DNA of 64,000 nucleotides from DATARH01 sp036008175 (GCA_036008175.1 DASYOB010000152.1:23661-87660), one strand, 5' to 3'; shown: positions 1 to 8,571, counted from the first letter of the stretch. Numbers and translations: made by a program. Notes: generated by a model not told the origin, from the sequence alone.

Positions 1-966
1 TTGCACGGGTTCGGCTTCGGCGGCGAATGGGCCGCCGGCGCCGTCTTGATGGGCGAGGTCATCCGCGACAAGTATCGCGGCCGCGGCGTCGGCATCGTGC
101 AAACCGGCTGGGCGGTCGGCTGGGGCGCCTCGGCGCTTGTCTACATCGCTGTGTATTGGCTGTTGCCCGAGGCGCTCGCCTGGCGCGTTCTGTTCGGGAT
201 CGGCCTGCTGCCGGCGTTTTTCGTATTCTGGATTCGCCGGCACATCGACGAGCCGGAAATTTACCAGGCGAAACGCAGCGAGCGCGGCGCTGTCGGCCTG
301 TCGCACCTGTTCTCGGCGTTTCGCGGCCCGCATCTGGCAACGACGATCAAGGTCTCGCTGATGGTCGCCGGGGCTCAGGGCGGCGGCTACGCCCTCGGCA
401 TCTGGATGCCGACCTATCTGCGCACGGTGCGCCACCTGTCGGCGACCAGCACCGGCGGGTTCCTTTTGGTGCAGATTTTGGGGGCGCTGTTCGGGTTTCT
501 GCTCGGCTCCTATCTCAGCGACGCGATCGGGCGCAAGCAGACCTTTCTGTTGTCGGCGATCGGCTCTTTCGTGTTCATCCTGCTCTTCATGTTCATCCCG
601 ATGGGCGATACGGCGCTGCTCTTTGCCGGGGTGCCGCTGTTCATGGTGTTCCTGATGAAGTTCCCGCCGATGGGCCCGTTCATGACCGAGCTGTTTCCGA
701 CCGAGGTGCGCGGGACGGCCCAGGGTTTTTGCTACAACGCCGGGCGGGCGATCGGCTCCTTGTTTCCGACTCTGGTCGGTTATGTCAGCGAAGGGTTGCC
801 GCTCGGCGCCACGATCGCCGTTTTCAGCGCCTTCGCCTCCGGGCTGATGATCGTGATGCTGATGCTGCTACCCGAGACTCGCGGCCGCAATCTTGCGGAC
901 CTCGAGCGGCCGGCGCCGGCCGCGCTCTCGCGCGAAAGCATCGCGGTCGGACGCGGTTCCGACTGA
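1..966 (+). CDS. MFS transporter, 5' part missing (partial)
   Basis: The frame is open from the first base, so the N-terminus lies outside the window and the TTG at base 1 should not be read as the real start. The 321 visible residues begin in a glycine-rich G-GGEWAAGA-L-E segment. In metabolite:H+ symporters of the major facilitator superfamily this lies in the N-terminal half. Roughly eight hydrophobic helices follow, with a SDAIGRKQ loop resembling the conserved MFS loop motif and an ELFPTEVRGTAQG segment near the end. The likely role is inner-membrane uptake of an organic acid or sugar-like solute by proton symport; the substrate cannot be told. The nearest downstream gene is a small lipoprotein 163 bp away with no obvious link. 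Confidence 0.85.
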   Translation: MHGFGFGGEWAAGAVLMGEVIRDKYRGRGVGIVQTGWAVGWGASALVYIAVYWLLPEALAWRVLFGIGLLPAFFVFWIRRHIDEPEIYQAKRSERGAVGLSHLFSAFRGPHLATTIKVSLMVAGAQGGGYALGIWMPTYLRTVRHLSATSTGGFLLVQILGALFGFLLGSYLSDAIGRKQTFLLSAIGSFVFILLFMFIPMGDTALLFAGVPLFMVFLMKFPPMGPFMTELFPTEVRGTAQGFCYNAGRAIGSLFPTLVGYVSEGLPLGATIAVFSAFASGLMIVMLMLLPETRGRNLADLERPAPAALSRESIAVGRGSD

Positions 967-1129
967 TGGTGAAGACCGCGTCCGGTCCCAACTTTTCGCT
1001 TTTTTGGCATTCAGGGGGAACCTTTTCCACCATAAGGGGTTGATCGCAACGCGATATCGAGGCTGTATCTATTCGCCGTTTCGGTAATGACGCCGGCAGC
1101 GACACTCGGATGTGAGGGAAACAGGTAAA

Positions 1130-1363
1130 ATGACCAAACTTATGGGGAAGGGCTCAGTCACACTGGCGCGCGCACTCGTGGTCTGCGCCCCGGCATTGGC
1201 GCTCGGCGCTTGCGCCGTACCGCCACCGCCGCCACCGCCCCTCGCATGCGATGCGTGCGCGGTCGCCGCGCAGGCGCAGGCGACGGCCAATCAGGCCTTG
1301 GCCACTGCGCAGCAAGCGTTGGCCCGCTCCAGCGAGATGTACCAGCGCAGCCTGGTGAAATAG
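1130..1363 (+). CDS. Small alanine-rich murein-lipoprotein-like lipoprotein
   Basis: A 77-residue protein starting at the ATG at 1130, which has a purine-rich GAGGG stretch 11 nt upstream. A basic N-terminus and hydrophobic segment lead to the lipobox ALGAC, so it should be a lipidated outer-envelope protein. After a proline run and two further cysteines, the mature part is an A/Q-rich helix with repeats like AQATANQALATAQQALA and a C-terminal lysine. This is the pattern of Lpp/OprI-type lipoproteins, which trimerise and can be attached to peptidoglycan through the last lysine. The next gene is an L,D-transpeptidase, the enzyme type that makes such attachments, so a functional link is attractive but inferred. 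Confidence is high for the lipoprotein and moderate for an Lpp-like role. Confidence 0.7.
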   Translation: MTKLMGKGSVTLARALVVCAPALALGACAVPPPPPPPLACDACAVAAQAQATANQALATAQQALARSSEMYQRSLVK

Positions 1364-1420
1364 CGAGCGGCGTTCCGGCGCGCCAGGGCGCGCCGGGACC
1401 GCGATTTCTGGGGTAGGACA

Positions 1421-2692
1421 ATGATTGATGCGCTGTCGCAACGCCGAGAGCGCCGTTCAAGGTCTGCGCGCTGCTGGTGCTACAGGTGCGCCGCTGCGGT
1501 CGTGCTGGTCGCCGCGCTGGCGGCGGGCCCGGCGGCAGCTGCCGAATATGCGCTCGCGCCCGGGCAGAAGGTGGTCGGCGAAATCGGCGAGTATGTCGTC
1601 CAGCCGGGCGACGGACTTAACGACATCGCGCGAAAATTCGACCTCGGTTATACCGCCCTCGCGGCGGCAAACCCGGGGGTCGACCAGTTTTCGCCGGCGG
1701 TCGGCCGCCGGCTGATCATTCCCGCCCTGTACGTGCTACCCGATGTGCCCCATCGGGGGATCGTCGTCAACCTGGCGCAGTGGCGGCTGTATTATTTCCC
1801 GCCCGGCGGCGACCGGGTGGAGACCTATCCGCTCGGGCTCGGGGTGATCAGCGCCAGCACGCCGCTCGGCGCTACCAGCGTGATGTGGAAAGAGCCCAAC
1901 CCGACCTGGTATCCGCCGCCCTCGATCCGGGCGGAGCGGCCCGAGCTGCCGCCGATGATCCCGCCCGGCCCGGACAATCCGCTCGGCGACTATGCGATGC
2001 ATCTCGGCTGGAAGAACTACCTGATCCACGGCACCAACAAGCCGGACGGGGTCGGGCGTAACGTCAGCCACGGCTGCATCAGAATGTATCCCGCGGATGT
2101 CGAGAGGCTGTTCAACGAAGTCTCGGTCGGGATCCCGGTGCGCACGGTCAGGCAGCCCGTCACCGCCGGCTGGAGCGCCGATGGCGGGCTCTATGTCGAG
2201 GCCTTTCCGAGCCGGACGCAGGTCGAAGCGATTGAGATCGATCACCCGGCTCCCGCCGATCCGGCGGACGGGGCGGAGGCCGTGGTGCGGACCGCGGCCG
2301 GCAGCTATGCCGGCTCGGTCGATTGGGACCTCGTCCAGCGTGCCGCCGACGGACGAAACGGCGTGCCGGTTCTGATCGCAGACAGATCGGGTATTGCGCG
2401 CCAACAGACGCGCCCCGACTACAACCGCGAGGCCACCAGCGCCTCCTACGATCGCGGCGCGGCGGGTTATTCCTATGGTCGGGAGGCGGCAGGGTCGTCC
2501 GCCGTGCCCGCGTACGGCCGCGATGCGTCCTACCCCACCTACGGGCAGCCCTCCTCCTATTACGGCGATGGGGTACAGGCCTACCTGCCGCACAATGCTC
2601 CGCCGCCGGAGCAATGGGGCCCGCCGCCGGCGGGATACGGAACCCCATACGGCTATCGCCGTTTCGGCCCATACCCCAACAACCCTTGGTAA
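1421..2692 (+). CDS. L,D-transpeptidase with LysM domain (ErfK/YbiS/YcfS type)
   Basis: A periplasmic peptidoglycan cross-linking or lipoprotein-attaching enzyme of 423 residues. A basic leader and hydrophobic stretch end at an AAA-AEYA signal cleavage region near residue 40. A LysM-type segment follows (YVVQPGDGLNDIARKF, about 53-105) and binds glycan. The YkuD catalytic domain spans about 110-245 and holds the HGT and SHGCIRMY motifs, with the Cys nucleophile and catalytic His. The last 170 residues are a tyrosine-, proline- and glycine-rich tail of low complexity (many SYDRG/YGRE repeats), unusual for the family and probably disordered. It lies 57 bp after a small lipoprotein that could be its substrate. 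Confidence 0.9.
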   Translation: MIDALSQRRERRSRSARCWCYRCAAAVVLVAALAAGPAAAAEYALAPGQKVVGEIGEYVVQPGDGLNDIARKFDLGYTALAAANPGVDQFSPAVGRRLIIPALYVLPDVPHRGIVVNLAQWRLYYFPPGGDRVETYPLGLGVISASTPLGATSVMWKEPNPTWYPPPSIRAERPELPPMIPPGPDNPLGDYAMHLGWKNYLIHGTNKPDGVGRNVSHGCIRMYPADVERLFNEVSVGIPVRTVRQPVTAGWSADGGLYVEAFPSRTQVEAIEIDHPAPADPADGAEAVVRTAAGSYAGSVDWDLVQRAADGRNGVPVLIADRSGIARQQTRPDYNREATSASYDRGAAGYSYGREAAGSSAVPAYGRDASYPTYGQPSSYYGDGVQAYLPHNAPPPEQWGPPPAGYGTPYGYRRFGPYPNNPW

Positions 2693-2860
2693 TAGACGCG
2701 CTCAACCGGAACCCCGAGTACGCGCACAGCCCGCGCCTCTCCCAGTCACCGAGCGCAGGGCAGGGATGTTCGAGGAAAACAGCGATTCCCGTGCTGCGAC
2801 GATCTGCGCTATCTTGGCTCCAGGATACGGCGAGATGCCGCCTTGGAGGAGACGCAGCGA

Positions 2861-4099
2861 ATGAGTGGAAACTACGCGCCCCTGGGTTGCCTGAAAGGCG
2901 TTCGGGTTGTCGATCTCACCCAATTCGAGGCGGGCCCGACCTGCACCGAAGCCCTGGCCTGGCTCGGCGCGGAAGTGGTCAAGATCGAGAACCCGAGCCG
3001 CGGCGATCCCGGCCGTAGGATCGCAAGTACCGATGCGAAGGCCAGCGATTCGTTCTATTTCAAGATCCTCAACGCCAACAAGAAGTCGGCGACCGTCGAT
3101 CTGAAGACTGAGCGCGGCATTCAGCTCGTGAAGGAGCTGGTCAAGAAGGCCGACGTCTTCGCCGAGAACCTCGCCCCCGGCACGATTGAGCGCCTCGGCC
3201 TCGGCTATGATGTGCTGAAGGAGATCAACCCCGGCATTATCTATTGCCAGGTCAAGGGCTTCGGCGAGGGCAGCCCATACGAGAAGAGCCTCGCCTTCGA
3301 CATGATCGCGCAGGCGGCCGGCGGCACTATGAGCGTGACCGGCTATCCCGGCGAGCCGCCGGCCAAGCCCGGCTGCACGATCGGCGACACCGGCACCGGC
3401 ATGCTGATGGCGATCAGCGTATTGGGCGCCCTCTACGAGAAGAAAGCGACCGGCAAGGGCCGTCGCCTGCAGCTTGCGATGCAGGATTCGGTCATGCATT
3501 ACATCCGCACCTCGTTCGCGGTCATGGCGCAGAAAGGCAATAAGGAAGCGGCGCCGCGCATGGGCGCGCAGTCGACTTCGGGCGCCCCGGCGCCGTGCGG
3601 CATCTACCCGTGCAAGCCCTTCGGCTACAACGACTATGTCTACGTCTTCTGCAGCCGCGCCAACCCCGAGCACTGGGACCGGCTGCTCAAGGTCATCGGG
3701 CGCGAGGAGCTGATCGGCGACCCGCGCTTTGCCACCAACGAGGAGCGCAACAAGCACGAAGGGTTGATCAACGAGATCATCGCCGAGTGGACTAAGCACC
3801 ACACCAAGGAAGAGGCGATGCAGATCATCGGCGCCGCCGGGGTTCCGGCCGGCGCGGTGCACGACACGCTTGAGCTGCAGAACGACCCCAGCTTCGAGGC
3901 GCGCGGCATCATGCAGGTCATGAAGCACCCGGACGGCGACTGGAAATGCGAGACCTGGCCAGTGCGCTTCGACGGCAAGCCGCCCGAGCTGAAGCCGTCG
4001 CCGAAGCTCGGCCAGCACACCGAGGAGGTATTCGCCAGTTGGCTCAATCTGAGCAGCAACGACATCGCCGCGCTGCGCTCCGAGAAGGTGATCGGGTAG
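2861..4099 (+). CDS. CaiB/BaiF CoA-transferase family III, formyl-CoA:oxalate CoA-transferase-like
   Basis: A 412-residue cytosolic enzyme that moves CoA between carboxylic acids. The ATG at 2861 was chosen because GGAGGA lies 9 nt upstream. The family-III fold is clear: GVRVVDLTQFEAGP at the N-terminus, GAEVVKIENP, the NKKSATVDLK segment, and an IGDTGTGM motif whose Asp aligns with the catalytic Asp of oxalate CoA-transferase. The next gene is a ThDP enzyme of the oxalyl-CoA decarboxylase/2-hydroxyacyl-CoA lyase group, so the pair probably activates an acid as its CoA ester and then cleaves or decarboxylates it. A close paralogue sits at 23832. A strong terminator at 4132-4165 separates the two genes. 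The acid substrate is not known. Confidence 0.85.
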   Translation: MSGNYAPLGCLKGVRVVDLTQFEAGPTCTEALAWLGAEVVKIENPSRGDPGRRIASTDAKASDSFYFKILNANKKSATVDLKTERGIQLVKELVKKADVFAENLAPGTIERLGLGYDVLKEINPGIIYCQVKGFGEGSPYEKSLAFDMIAQAAGGTMSVTGYPGEPPAKPGCTIGDTGTGMLMAISVLGALYEKKATGKGRRLQLAMQDSVMHYIRTSFAVMAQKGNKEAAPRMGAQSTSGAPAPCGIYPCKPFGYNDYVYVFCSRANPEHWDRLLKVIGREELIGDPRFATNEERNKHEGLINEIIAEWTKHHTKEEAMQIIGAAGVPAGAVHDTLELQNDPSFEARGIMQVMKHPDGDWKCETWPVRFDGKPPELKPSPKLGQHTEEVFASWLNLSSNDIAALRSEKVIG

Positions 4100-4131
4100 G
4101 CGGAATGCCGACGCGGTGAGTTAGGTGAGCC

Positions 4132-4165
4132 GGGCGGCGCGGAAACGCGCCGCCCTTTTGTTTTT
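4132..4165 (+). terminator. Rho-independent terminator with GAAA tetraloop
   Basis: A perfect 10-bp GC stem (4132-4141 with 4146-4155) closed by a GAAA loop and followed by TTTTGTTTTT. It lies 32 bp after the CoA-transferase stop and 34 bp before the start of the ThDP enzyme. The second gene therefore probably depends partly on read-through or on its own promoter. Confidence 0.9.
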
Positions 4166-4199
4166 GCCCCCCCAGGAAGCCTAGGAGAGGAGACCCTCA

Positions 4200-5846
4200 A
4201 TGGCGGAAATCAGCGGCAATGAAATCCTCGCCCGCTGCCTGAAGGCGCAGGGCGTCAAAGACCTGTTCTTCATCATGGGCGGGCCGATGCTCGATGCGGA
4301 GATGTGCTGCATCAAGGAGGGCATCCGCCTGATCGACACCCGCCACGAGCAGGGCGCTTCCTACATGGCACAGGCCTATTCGCGGGTGACGCAGGGGCCG
4401 GGCGTATGCATGGCGGCGAGCGGGCCGGCGACGTTGAATTTCGGCACCGGCCTCGCCAATGCGCTGATCGATTGCTGCCCGGTCGTCGCGCTCGGCGGCT
4501 CGAGCCCGGTCAGCCAGTTCGGCCGCCAGGTGTTCCAGGAGATCGACCAGGTCAAATGCCTCGAAGGGCAGGTCAAATACGCCGACCGCGTGCACAATCT
4601 GAAGCGCATCCCGCAGCAGGTGAACTTCGCCTTTCAGAAGGCGACGCTCGGCAAGCCCGGGCCGGTCTATCTCGATTTCCCGGGCGATGTGCTTTACGCC
4701 AAGACCGAGGAGGACCAGGTCGACTGGAGCTATATGGGCCGGCCGATCCTGAAGCCGCGGCCCTATGCCGAGCCGAAGGCGATCAACGCGCTGGTCGACG
4801 CGATCAAGCAGGCCCGGCAGCCGATCATCTGCTCAGGCAGCGGCGTGCTGTGGTCGCAGGCCTGGGACGAGATGCGCCAGTTCGTCGAGAAGGCCGGGAT
4901 CCCGTTCTACACGACCCCGCAAGGCCGCGGCGTGGTGCCCGACGATCACCCGTATTCCTATCTGACGATGCGCTCGACCGCGTTCCAGGAGGCCGACCTG
5001 ATCATCGTTCTCGGCACGCGGATGAACTACGTCATCGCCCATGCCGCGCCGCCGCGCTTCAACAAGGACGCCAAGATCGCCCGCATCGAGATCGATGCCG
5101 AGGAGCTCGGCATGTCGGCGCGCAATGTCGACATCCCGATCGTCGGCGACTGCAAGTCGGTGTTGCAGCAACTGATCGATGCGGTCGACGGCAAGACCGC
5201 CGAGCGCTTCCAGGGCTGGCGCCAGAAGCTCGCCGACGGCGAAGAGGCGAAGCGCACGCGGGCCGGCGGCAACTACCCGACCGATGGCGACATCCACCCG
5301 CTGCGGCTGTGCGAGGAGATCAAGAACTTCCAGAAGCGCGACGCGATCCTGTGCGTCGACGGGCAGGAGATCCTGAATTACGGCCGCCAGTCGATCCCGA
5401 CCTTCACCCCGGGCCATCGCCTCAATTCCGGGCCGTTCGGCACGATGGGCGTTGGGCTGCCGTTCGCGGTCGGGGCCAAGACGGCGAAGCCGAACAACCA
5501 GGTGATCTGCCTGCACGGCGACGGCTCGTTCGGGCAGAACGCGATGGAGCTGGACACGGCGGTGCGGCACAAATTGCCGCTGCTCTGCGTAATCAGCCTC
5601 AACGGCGGCTGGACCGCCGACCCGCAGCGCAACAAGCCCGGCCGCGACCTCGGCTACACCCGCTACGACATCATGGCCCAGGGCCTCGGCGCCTATGGCG
5701 AGTATGTCGAGAAGCCCGAGGAGATCCGCCCGGCCCTGGAGCGCGCGCAGAAGAAGGTCGATGAGGGCATGGTGGCGCTGGTCAACGTCAAGACCGACTA
5801 TCGCGCCCGCGCCACGACCGTGCGCTTCTCGAACTACGAGACCTGA
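4200..5846 (+). CDS. Thiamine-diphosphate-dependent lyase, 2-hydroxyacyl-CoA lyase / oxalyl-CoA decarboxylase family
   Basis: A 548-residue three-domain ThDP enzyme. The N-terminal Pyr domain carries the activating glutamate in TRHEQGASY (about residue 50). The middle domain has the Rossmann-like stretch around ADLIIVLGTRMN. The C-terminal PP domain has the Mg-ThDP motif GDGSFGQNAMELDTAVRH through NGG. AGGAGA precedes the ATG. The neighbouring formyl-CoA-transferase-like gene points to CoA-ester chemistry, either decarboxylation of oxalyl-CoA or C-C cleavage of a 2-hydroxyacyl-CoA. Acetolactate synthase or glyoxylate carboligase is less likely given that context. The C-terminal region does not closely match what I recall of Oxalobacter oxalyl-CoA decarboxylase, so the exact substrate stays open. 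Confidence 0.75.
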   Translation: MAEISGNEILARCLKAQGVKDLFFIMGGPMLDAEMCCIKEGIRLIDTRHEQGASYMAQAYSRVTQGPGVCMAASGPATLNFGTGLANALIDCCPVVALGGSSPVSQFGRQVFQEIDQVKCLEGQVKYADRVHNLKRIPQQVNFAFQKATLGKPGPVYLDFPGDVLYAKTEEDQVDWSYMGRPILKPRPYAEPKAINALVDAIKQARQPIICSGSGVLWSQAWDEMRQFVEKAGIPFYTTPQGRGVVPDDHPYSYLTMRSTAFQEADLIIVLGTRMNYVIAHAAPPRFNKDAKIARIEIDAEELGMSARNVDIPIVGDCKSVLQQLIDAVDGKTAERFQGWRQKLADGEEAKRTRAGGNYPTDGDIHPLRLCEEIKNFQKRDAILCVDGQEILNYGRQSIPTFTPGHRLNSGPFGTMGVGLPFAVGAKTAKPNNQVICLHGDGSFGQNAMELDTAVRHKLPLLCVISLNGGWTADPQRNKPGRDLGYTRYDIMAQGLGAYGEYVEKPEEIRPALERAQKKVDEGMVALVNVKTDYRARATTVRFSNYET

Positions 5847-5873
5847 GCCTCACGGCTTGGTCTGAAACGGAAA

Positions 5874-5901
5874 GGGGCGGCTCCGGCCGCCCCTTCTTTC
5901 T
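5874..5901. terminator. Bidirectional rho-independent terminator
   Basis: An 8-bp stem GGGGCGGC/GCCGCCCC with a TCCG loop is followed on the plus strand by TTCTTTCT. On the minus strand it is followed by TTTCCGTTTC. It sits between the convergent ThDP lyase (ends 5846) and rpsI (ends 5922) and can serve both. Confidence 0.85.
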
Positions 5902-5921
5902 CGTGTGTCGGTTGTCGGTGT

Positions 5922-6509
5922 TTACCGCTTTGAGTATTGCGGCCGGCGGCGGGCCTTGTGGCGGCCGTATTTCTTGCGCTCGACGACGCGGCTGTCGCGG
6001 GTCAGGAAGCCGCCATGCTTCAGCGCCGGGCGCAGCCCCGGCTCGTAGAAGGTCAGCGCCTTGCTGATGCCGTGGCGCACAGCGCCGGCCTGGCCCGAGA
6101 GGCCGCCGCCCTTGACCGTGCACCACACGTCGAACTGGCCGAGCCGGTCGGCCACCACAAAAGGCTGGCTGATCAGCATGCGCAGCACCGGTCGGGCGAA
6201 ATAAATCGGGCTGTCGCGTCCGTTGACCTCGATCTTGCCGTTGCCCGGCTTGATCCAAACGCGAGCGACCGCGTTCTTGCGCTTGCCGGTGGCGTAGGAG
6301 CGGCCAAGCTCGTCACGGCGCGGCTGCACGTCTTGGGGAATGGGGGCCATCGCGGCCGGCGCTGCCGGGGTCGGCGCCGTCTGCGCGGTGGCGATCGCCT
6401 GCCGCAGGCTCCCCAGGCCCTCGAATGTCTGCGCACCGCGTCGCTGCCCGGTCCGGCGAGCGGCGGGCTGCTCTGGCTGTTCCCTCTCCGGCGTGTTGTC
6501 GTCGGCCAT
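5922..6509 (-). CDS. rpsI: 30S ribosomal protein S9 with long N-terminal extension
   Basis: The small-subunit protein S9, whose C-terminal tail reaches toward P-site tRNA. The core (about residues 66-195) shows YATGKRKNAVARVWI, GKIEVNGRD, the GGGLSGQAGA segment and the basic C-terminus KKYGRHKARRRPQYSKR. The ATG at 6509 gives 195 residues, well above the usual size of about 130. The first 60 residues are a low-complexity stretch rich in Pro, Ala, Gln and acidic residues. rplM ends 2 bp upstream, as in the conserved rplM-rpsI operon. The open frame that runs further upstream is a shadow of rplM and is not part of this gene. Confidence 0.97.
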   Translation of the reverse strand: MADDNTPEREQPEQPAARRTGQRRGAQTFEGLGSLRQAIATAQTAPTPAAPAAMAPIPQDVQPRRDELGRSYATGKRKNAVARVWIKPGNGKIEVNGRDSPIYFARPVLRMLISQPFVVADRLGQFDVWCTVKGGGLSGQAGAVRHGISKALTFYEPGLRPALKHGGFLTRDSRVVERKKYGRHKARRRPQYSKR

Positions 6510-6511
6510 GC

Positions 6512-6973
6512 TCACGCCCTCACATTCTTGCGGTTCATCGCGGCGATATCGAGCCGCTCCGGGTTCTGCGCCGCATGCGGGTGCTCGGGTCCGGGGTAGA
6601 CCCGCAAATTGCGCATAACGCGACGCCCGAGCGGCCCGCGCGGCACCATCCGCTCGACCGCCTTTTCGATCACCCGCTCCGGGTGCTTGCCGGAGAGGAT
6701 CGCGCCCTTGCTGCGCCCCTTGATCCCGCCTGGATAGCCGGTGTGCCAGTAGAAGATGCTGTTGGCGGCCTTGTTGCCGGTTAGCTGCACCTTCTCGGCG
6801 TTGACCACAACGATATGGTCGCCGCAATCCATGTGCGGGGTGTAACTGGGCTTGTGCTTGCCGCGCAGCCGCAGCGCGATCAGCGAGGCAAGGCGGCCGA
6901 GCACCAGCCCGTCGGCGTCGATCAACAGCCACTTCTTGTCGATCTCGGAAGCCTTGGCGGAATAGGTTTTCAT
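6512..6973 (-). CDS. rplM: 50S ribosomal protein L13
   Basis: An early-assembly large-subunit protein of 153 residues. The ATG at 6973 gives the usual start MKTYSAK; an upstream in-frame ATG at 7045 would add 24 residues foreign to the family. Family signatures are W-LIDADG-VLGRLAS, GKHKPSYTPHMDCGD and NAEKVQLTGNKA, and the YPGGIK and NLRVYPGPEHPH segments near the end. It is the first gene of the rplM-rpsI pair, with a 2-bp gap. The 223 bp to the divergent gene at 7197 should hold its promoter, but no clear box was recognised there. Confidence 0.97.
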   Translation of the reverse strand: MKTYSAKASEIDKKWLLIDADGLVLGRLASLIALRLRGKHKPSYTPHMDCGDHIVVVNAEKVQLTGNKAANSIFYWHTGYPGGIKGRSKGAILSGKHPERVIEKAVERMVPRGPLGRRVMRNLRVYPGPEHPHAAQNPERLDIAAMNRKNVRA

Positions 6974-7196
6974 CTCTGCGGCCCGTTTATGCCGGGAGCC
7001 GGCGTCAGGGGCGCACGGTGTAGGCAAAGGCAGTGCCTCGGTCAAGCAGAAAACCCCATGAAATCAGGGCACTTCCGATAGGGGTATTAGGATACCTCAG
7101 CAACGGATGCCAGGGTGCGCAGCGCCCATGCGCGCTCGCCTGTTCCCCTGCGGGCATGATCCCGGCAGAATGACGCGAGGATTTGCATGAGGCGAC

Positions 7197-8405
7197 ATGC
7201 CGATGGATGCGTTGGAGCCGCGGGGCCGGGAAAAGCTGCGGCAGGATTATCTCGACGGCGCGCGCGAGCTCCAGCCGATGCTGCGCGCCGACGGCGACGA
7301 GATCGAGCGCGGGCGCGAGGTGACGCCGGCGGTGGTCGAGGCGCTGATCAAGCGCGGCATCTTCAAGATGCTGCTGCCGCGCTCGATCGGCGGCGCCGAG
7401 CTCGATCCGCTGACCTACACGGCCGTGCTCGAATTGCTGGCGCAGGCCGACGGCAGCACGGCCTGGTGCCTCGGGCAGAATTCCGGCTGCTCGATGATCG
7501 CGCCTTATCTGGCCCCAGAGATCGCGCGCGAGATGTTCGGTCTGCCGCGCGGCATCCTCGCCTGGGGCCCGGACGTGCCGGGCGCCGGGTGCTGCGTCGC
7601 GGTCGAGGGCGGCTATCGCCTGACCGGGCAGTGGGGATTCGCCACCGGCAGTCGGCACGCAACCTGGCTCGGCTGCCACGTGCCGATCTCCGAGGCGGAC
7701 GGCAGCCAGAGAATGAGCCCGAGCGGCCGGCCGGCGGTGCGCACGATGCTGTTCCCGAAATCCGAGGCGCGCATCATCGACAACTGGCACGTGCTCGGCC
7801 TGCGCGGCACCGGCAGCGATAGCTACGCGCTCGAAGATCATTTCGTGCCACAGCGTTATACCGCCGGCCGCGACAACCCGGAGGAACTGCGCGAGCCCGG
7901 GCCGCTCTATCAGTTCACATCGGGCATGATCTACGCGATGAGCTTTGCCCATGTGTCGATGGGCATCGCCCGCGGCGCCTACGATGCCTTTATCGAGATC
8001 GCGCGCGACAAGGTGCCCCGCGGCGCCAAGGGCACGTTGCGCGAGAACAACGTGATCCAGTCGCAGGTCGCGCAATGCGAGGCGCGGCTCAAATCGGCGC
8101 GCGCCTATCTGCGCGGGACCATCGCCGAGATGTGGGAGGAGGCGCAGCAGACCGGCAAGATCGGCGCCGATCATCACCCGCAGCTGCGGCTCGCCGCGAC
8201 CTGGGCGATCCACCAGGCGCGCGATGTCGTCGCCACGCTGTATCATGCCGCCGGGGCGAGCGCGATTTTCGAGAGCAACCCGCTCGAACGGCGGATGCGC
8301 GACATCCACGCCGGGACGCAGCAGGGTCAGGGTCGGCCGGTGCATTTCGAGACAGTCGGACAGATTTTCCTCGGCCTGCCGCCCGAAGGCCGCATGTTCC
8401 GTTAA
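7197..8405 (+). CDS. Acyl-CoA dehydrogenase-family flavoprotein, likely a flavin-dependent monooxygenase (HsaA/DszC-like)
   Basis: A 402-residue protein with the acyl-CoA dehydrogenase fold. It has an N-terminal helical part (VVEALIKRGIFKMLLP), the middle beta segment with TGQWGFATGS, the W-VLGLRGTGS motif and a C-terminal helical bundle. It lacks the catalytic glutamate context of true dehydrogenases. The GLRGTGS motif and the C-terminal HAGTQQGQ region resemble reduced-flavin-dependent hydroxylases such as HsaA, DszC and p-hydroxyphenylacetate hydroxylase C2. Such enzymes need a separate flavin reductase, and none is seen next to it. The gene stands alone on this strand, convergent with the kynA operon. 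The substrate is unknown. Confidence 0.75.
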   Translation: MPMDALEPRGREKLRQDYLDGARELQPMLRADGDEIERGREVTPAVVEALIKRGIFKMLLPRSIGGAELDPLTYTAVLELLAQADGSTAWCLGQNSGCSMIAPYLAPEIAREMFGLPRGILAWGPDVPGAGCCVAVEGGYRLTGQWGFATGSRHATWLGCHVPISEADGSQRMSPSGRPAVRTMLFPKSEARIIDNWHVLGLRGTGSDSYALEDHFVPQRYTAGRDNPEELREPGPLYQFTSGMIYAMSFAHVSMGIARGAYDAFIEIARDKVPRGAKGTLRENNVIQSQVAQCEARLKSARAYLRGTIAEMWEEAQQTGKIGADHHPQLRLAATWAIHQARDVVATLYHAAGASAIFESNPLERRMRDIHAGTQQGQGRPVHFETVGQIFLGLPPEGRMFR

Positions 8406-8419
8406 CAGCCCCGCGATTG

Positions 8420-8520
8420 ATAACGTGTCATCCCGGCGCAGGCCGGGATCCATCACTCAGCGGCACGAGAGGCGGAACGGTGGATCCCGGCCTTCGCCGG
8501 GATGACAATGAAATAACGTG
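8420..8520. repeat. Dispersed palindromic repeat (REP/MITE-like) between convergent genes
   Basis: Two 27-base arms, 8426-8452 and 8481-8507, are near-perfect inverted repeats that share TGTCATCCCGG and CCGGGATCCA and are separated by 28 bp. An 8-base direct repeat ATAACGTG flanks the pair at 8420-8427 and 8513-8520. That looks like a target-site duplication or chance. The element lies between the stops of the flavoenzyme gene (8405) and kynA (8572), where its hairpin could also help end transcription. Elements with this kind of GTCATCCCGG arm are common in many proteobacteria. Confidence 0.7.
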
Positions 8521-8571
8521 ATCGCAGACAGGAGCCGCTCGCTTAAGGGCGGCATCGCCTACGACAGCTGA

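Noticed and set aside
1736..2614. Long minus-strand frame inside the L,D-transpeptidase gene
   Set aside because: It mirrors a clear plus-strand gene. Its composition (many RRR, GGR, PPP runs) is typical of antisense shadows in GC-rich DNA, as for many other long antisense frames in this window.
5922..6932. One 336-residue protein covering rpsI and much of rplM
   Set aside because: The first 140 residues are an Arg/Ala-rich shadow of rplM in another frame. S9 begins at 6509.
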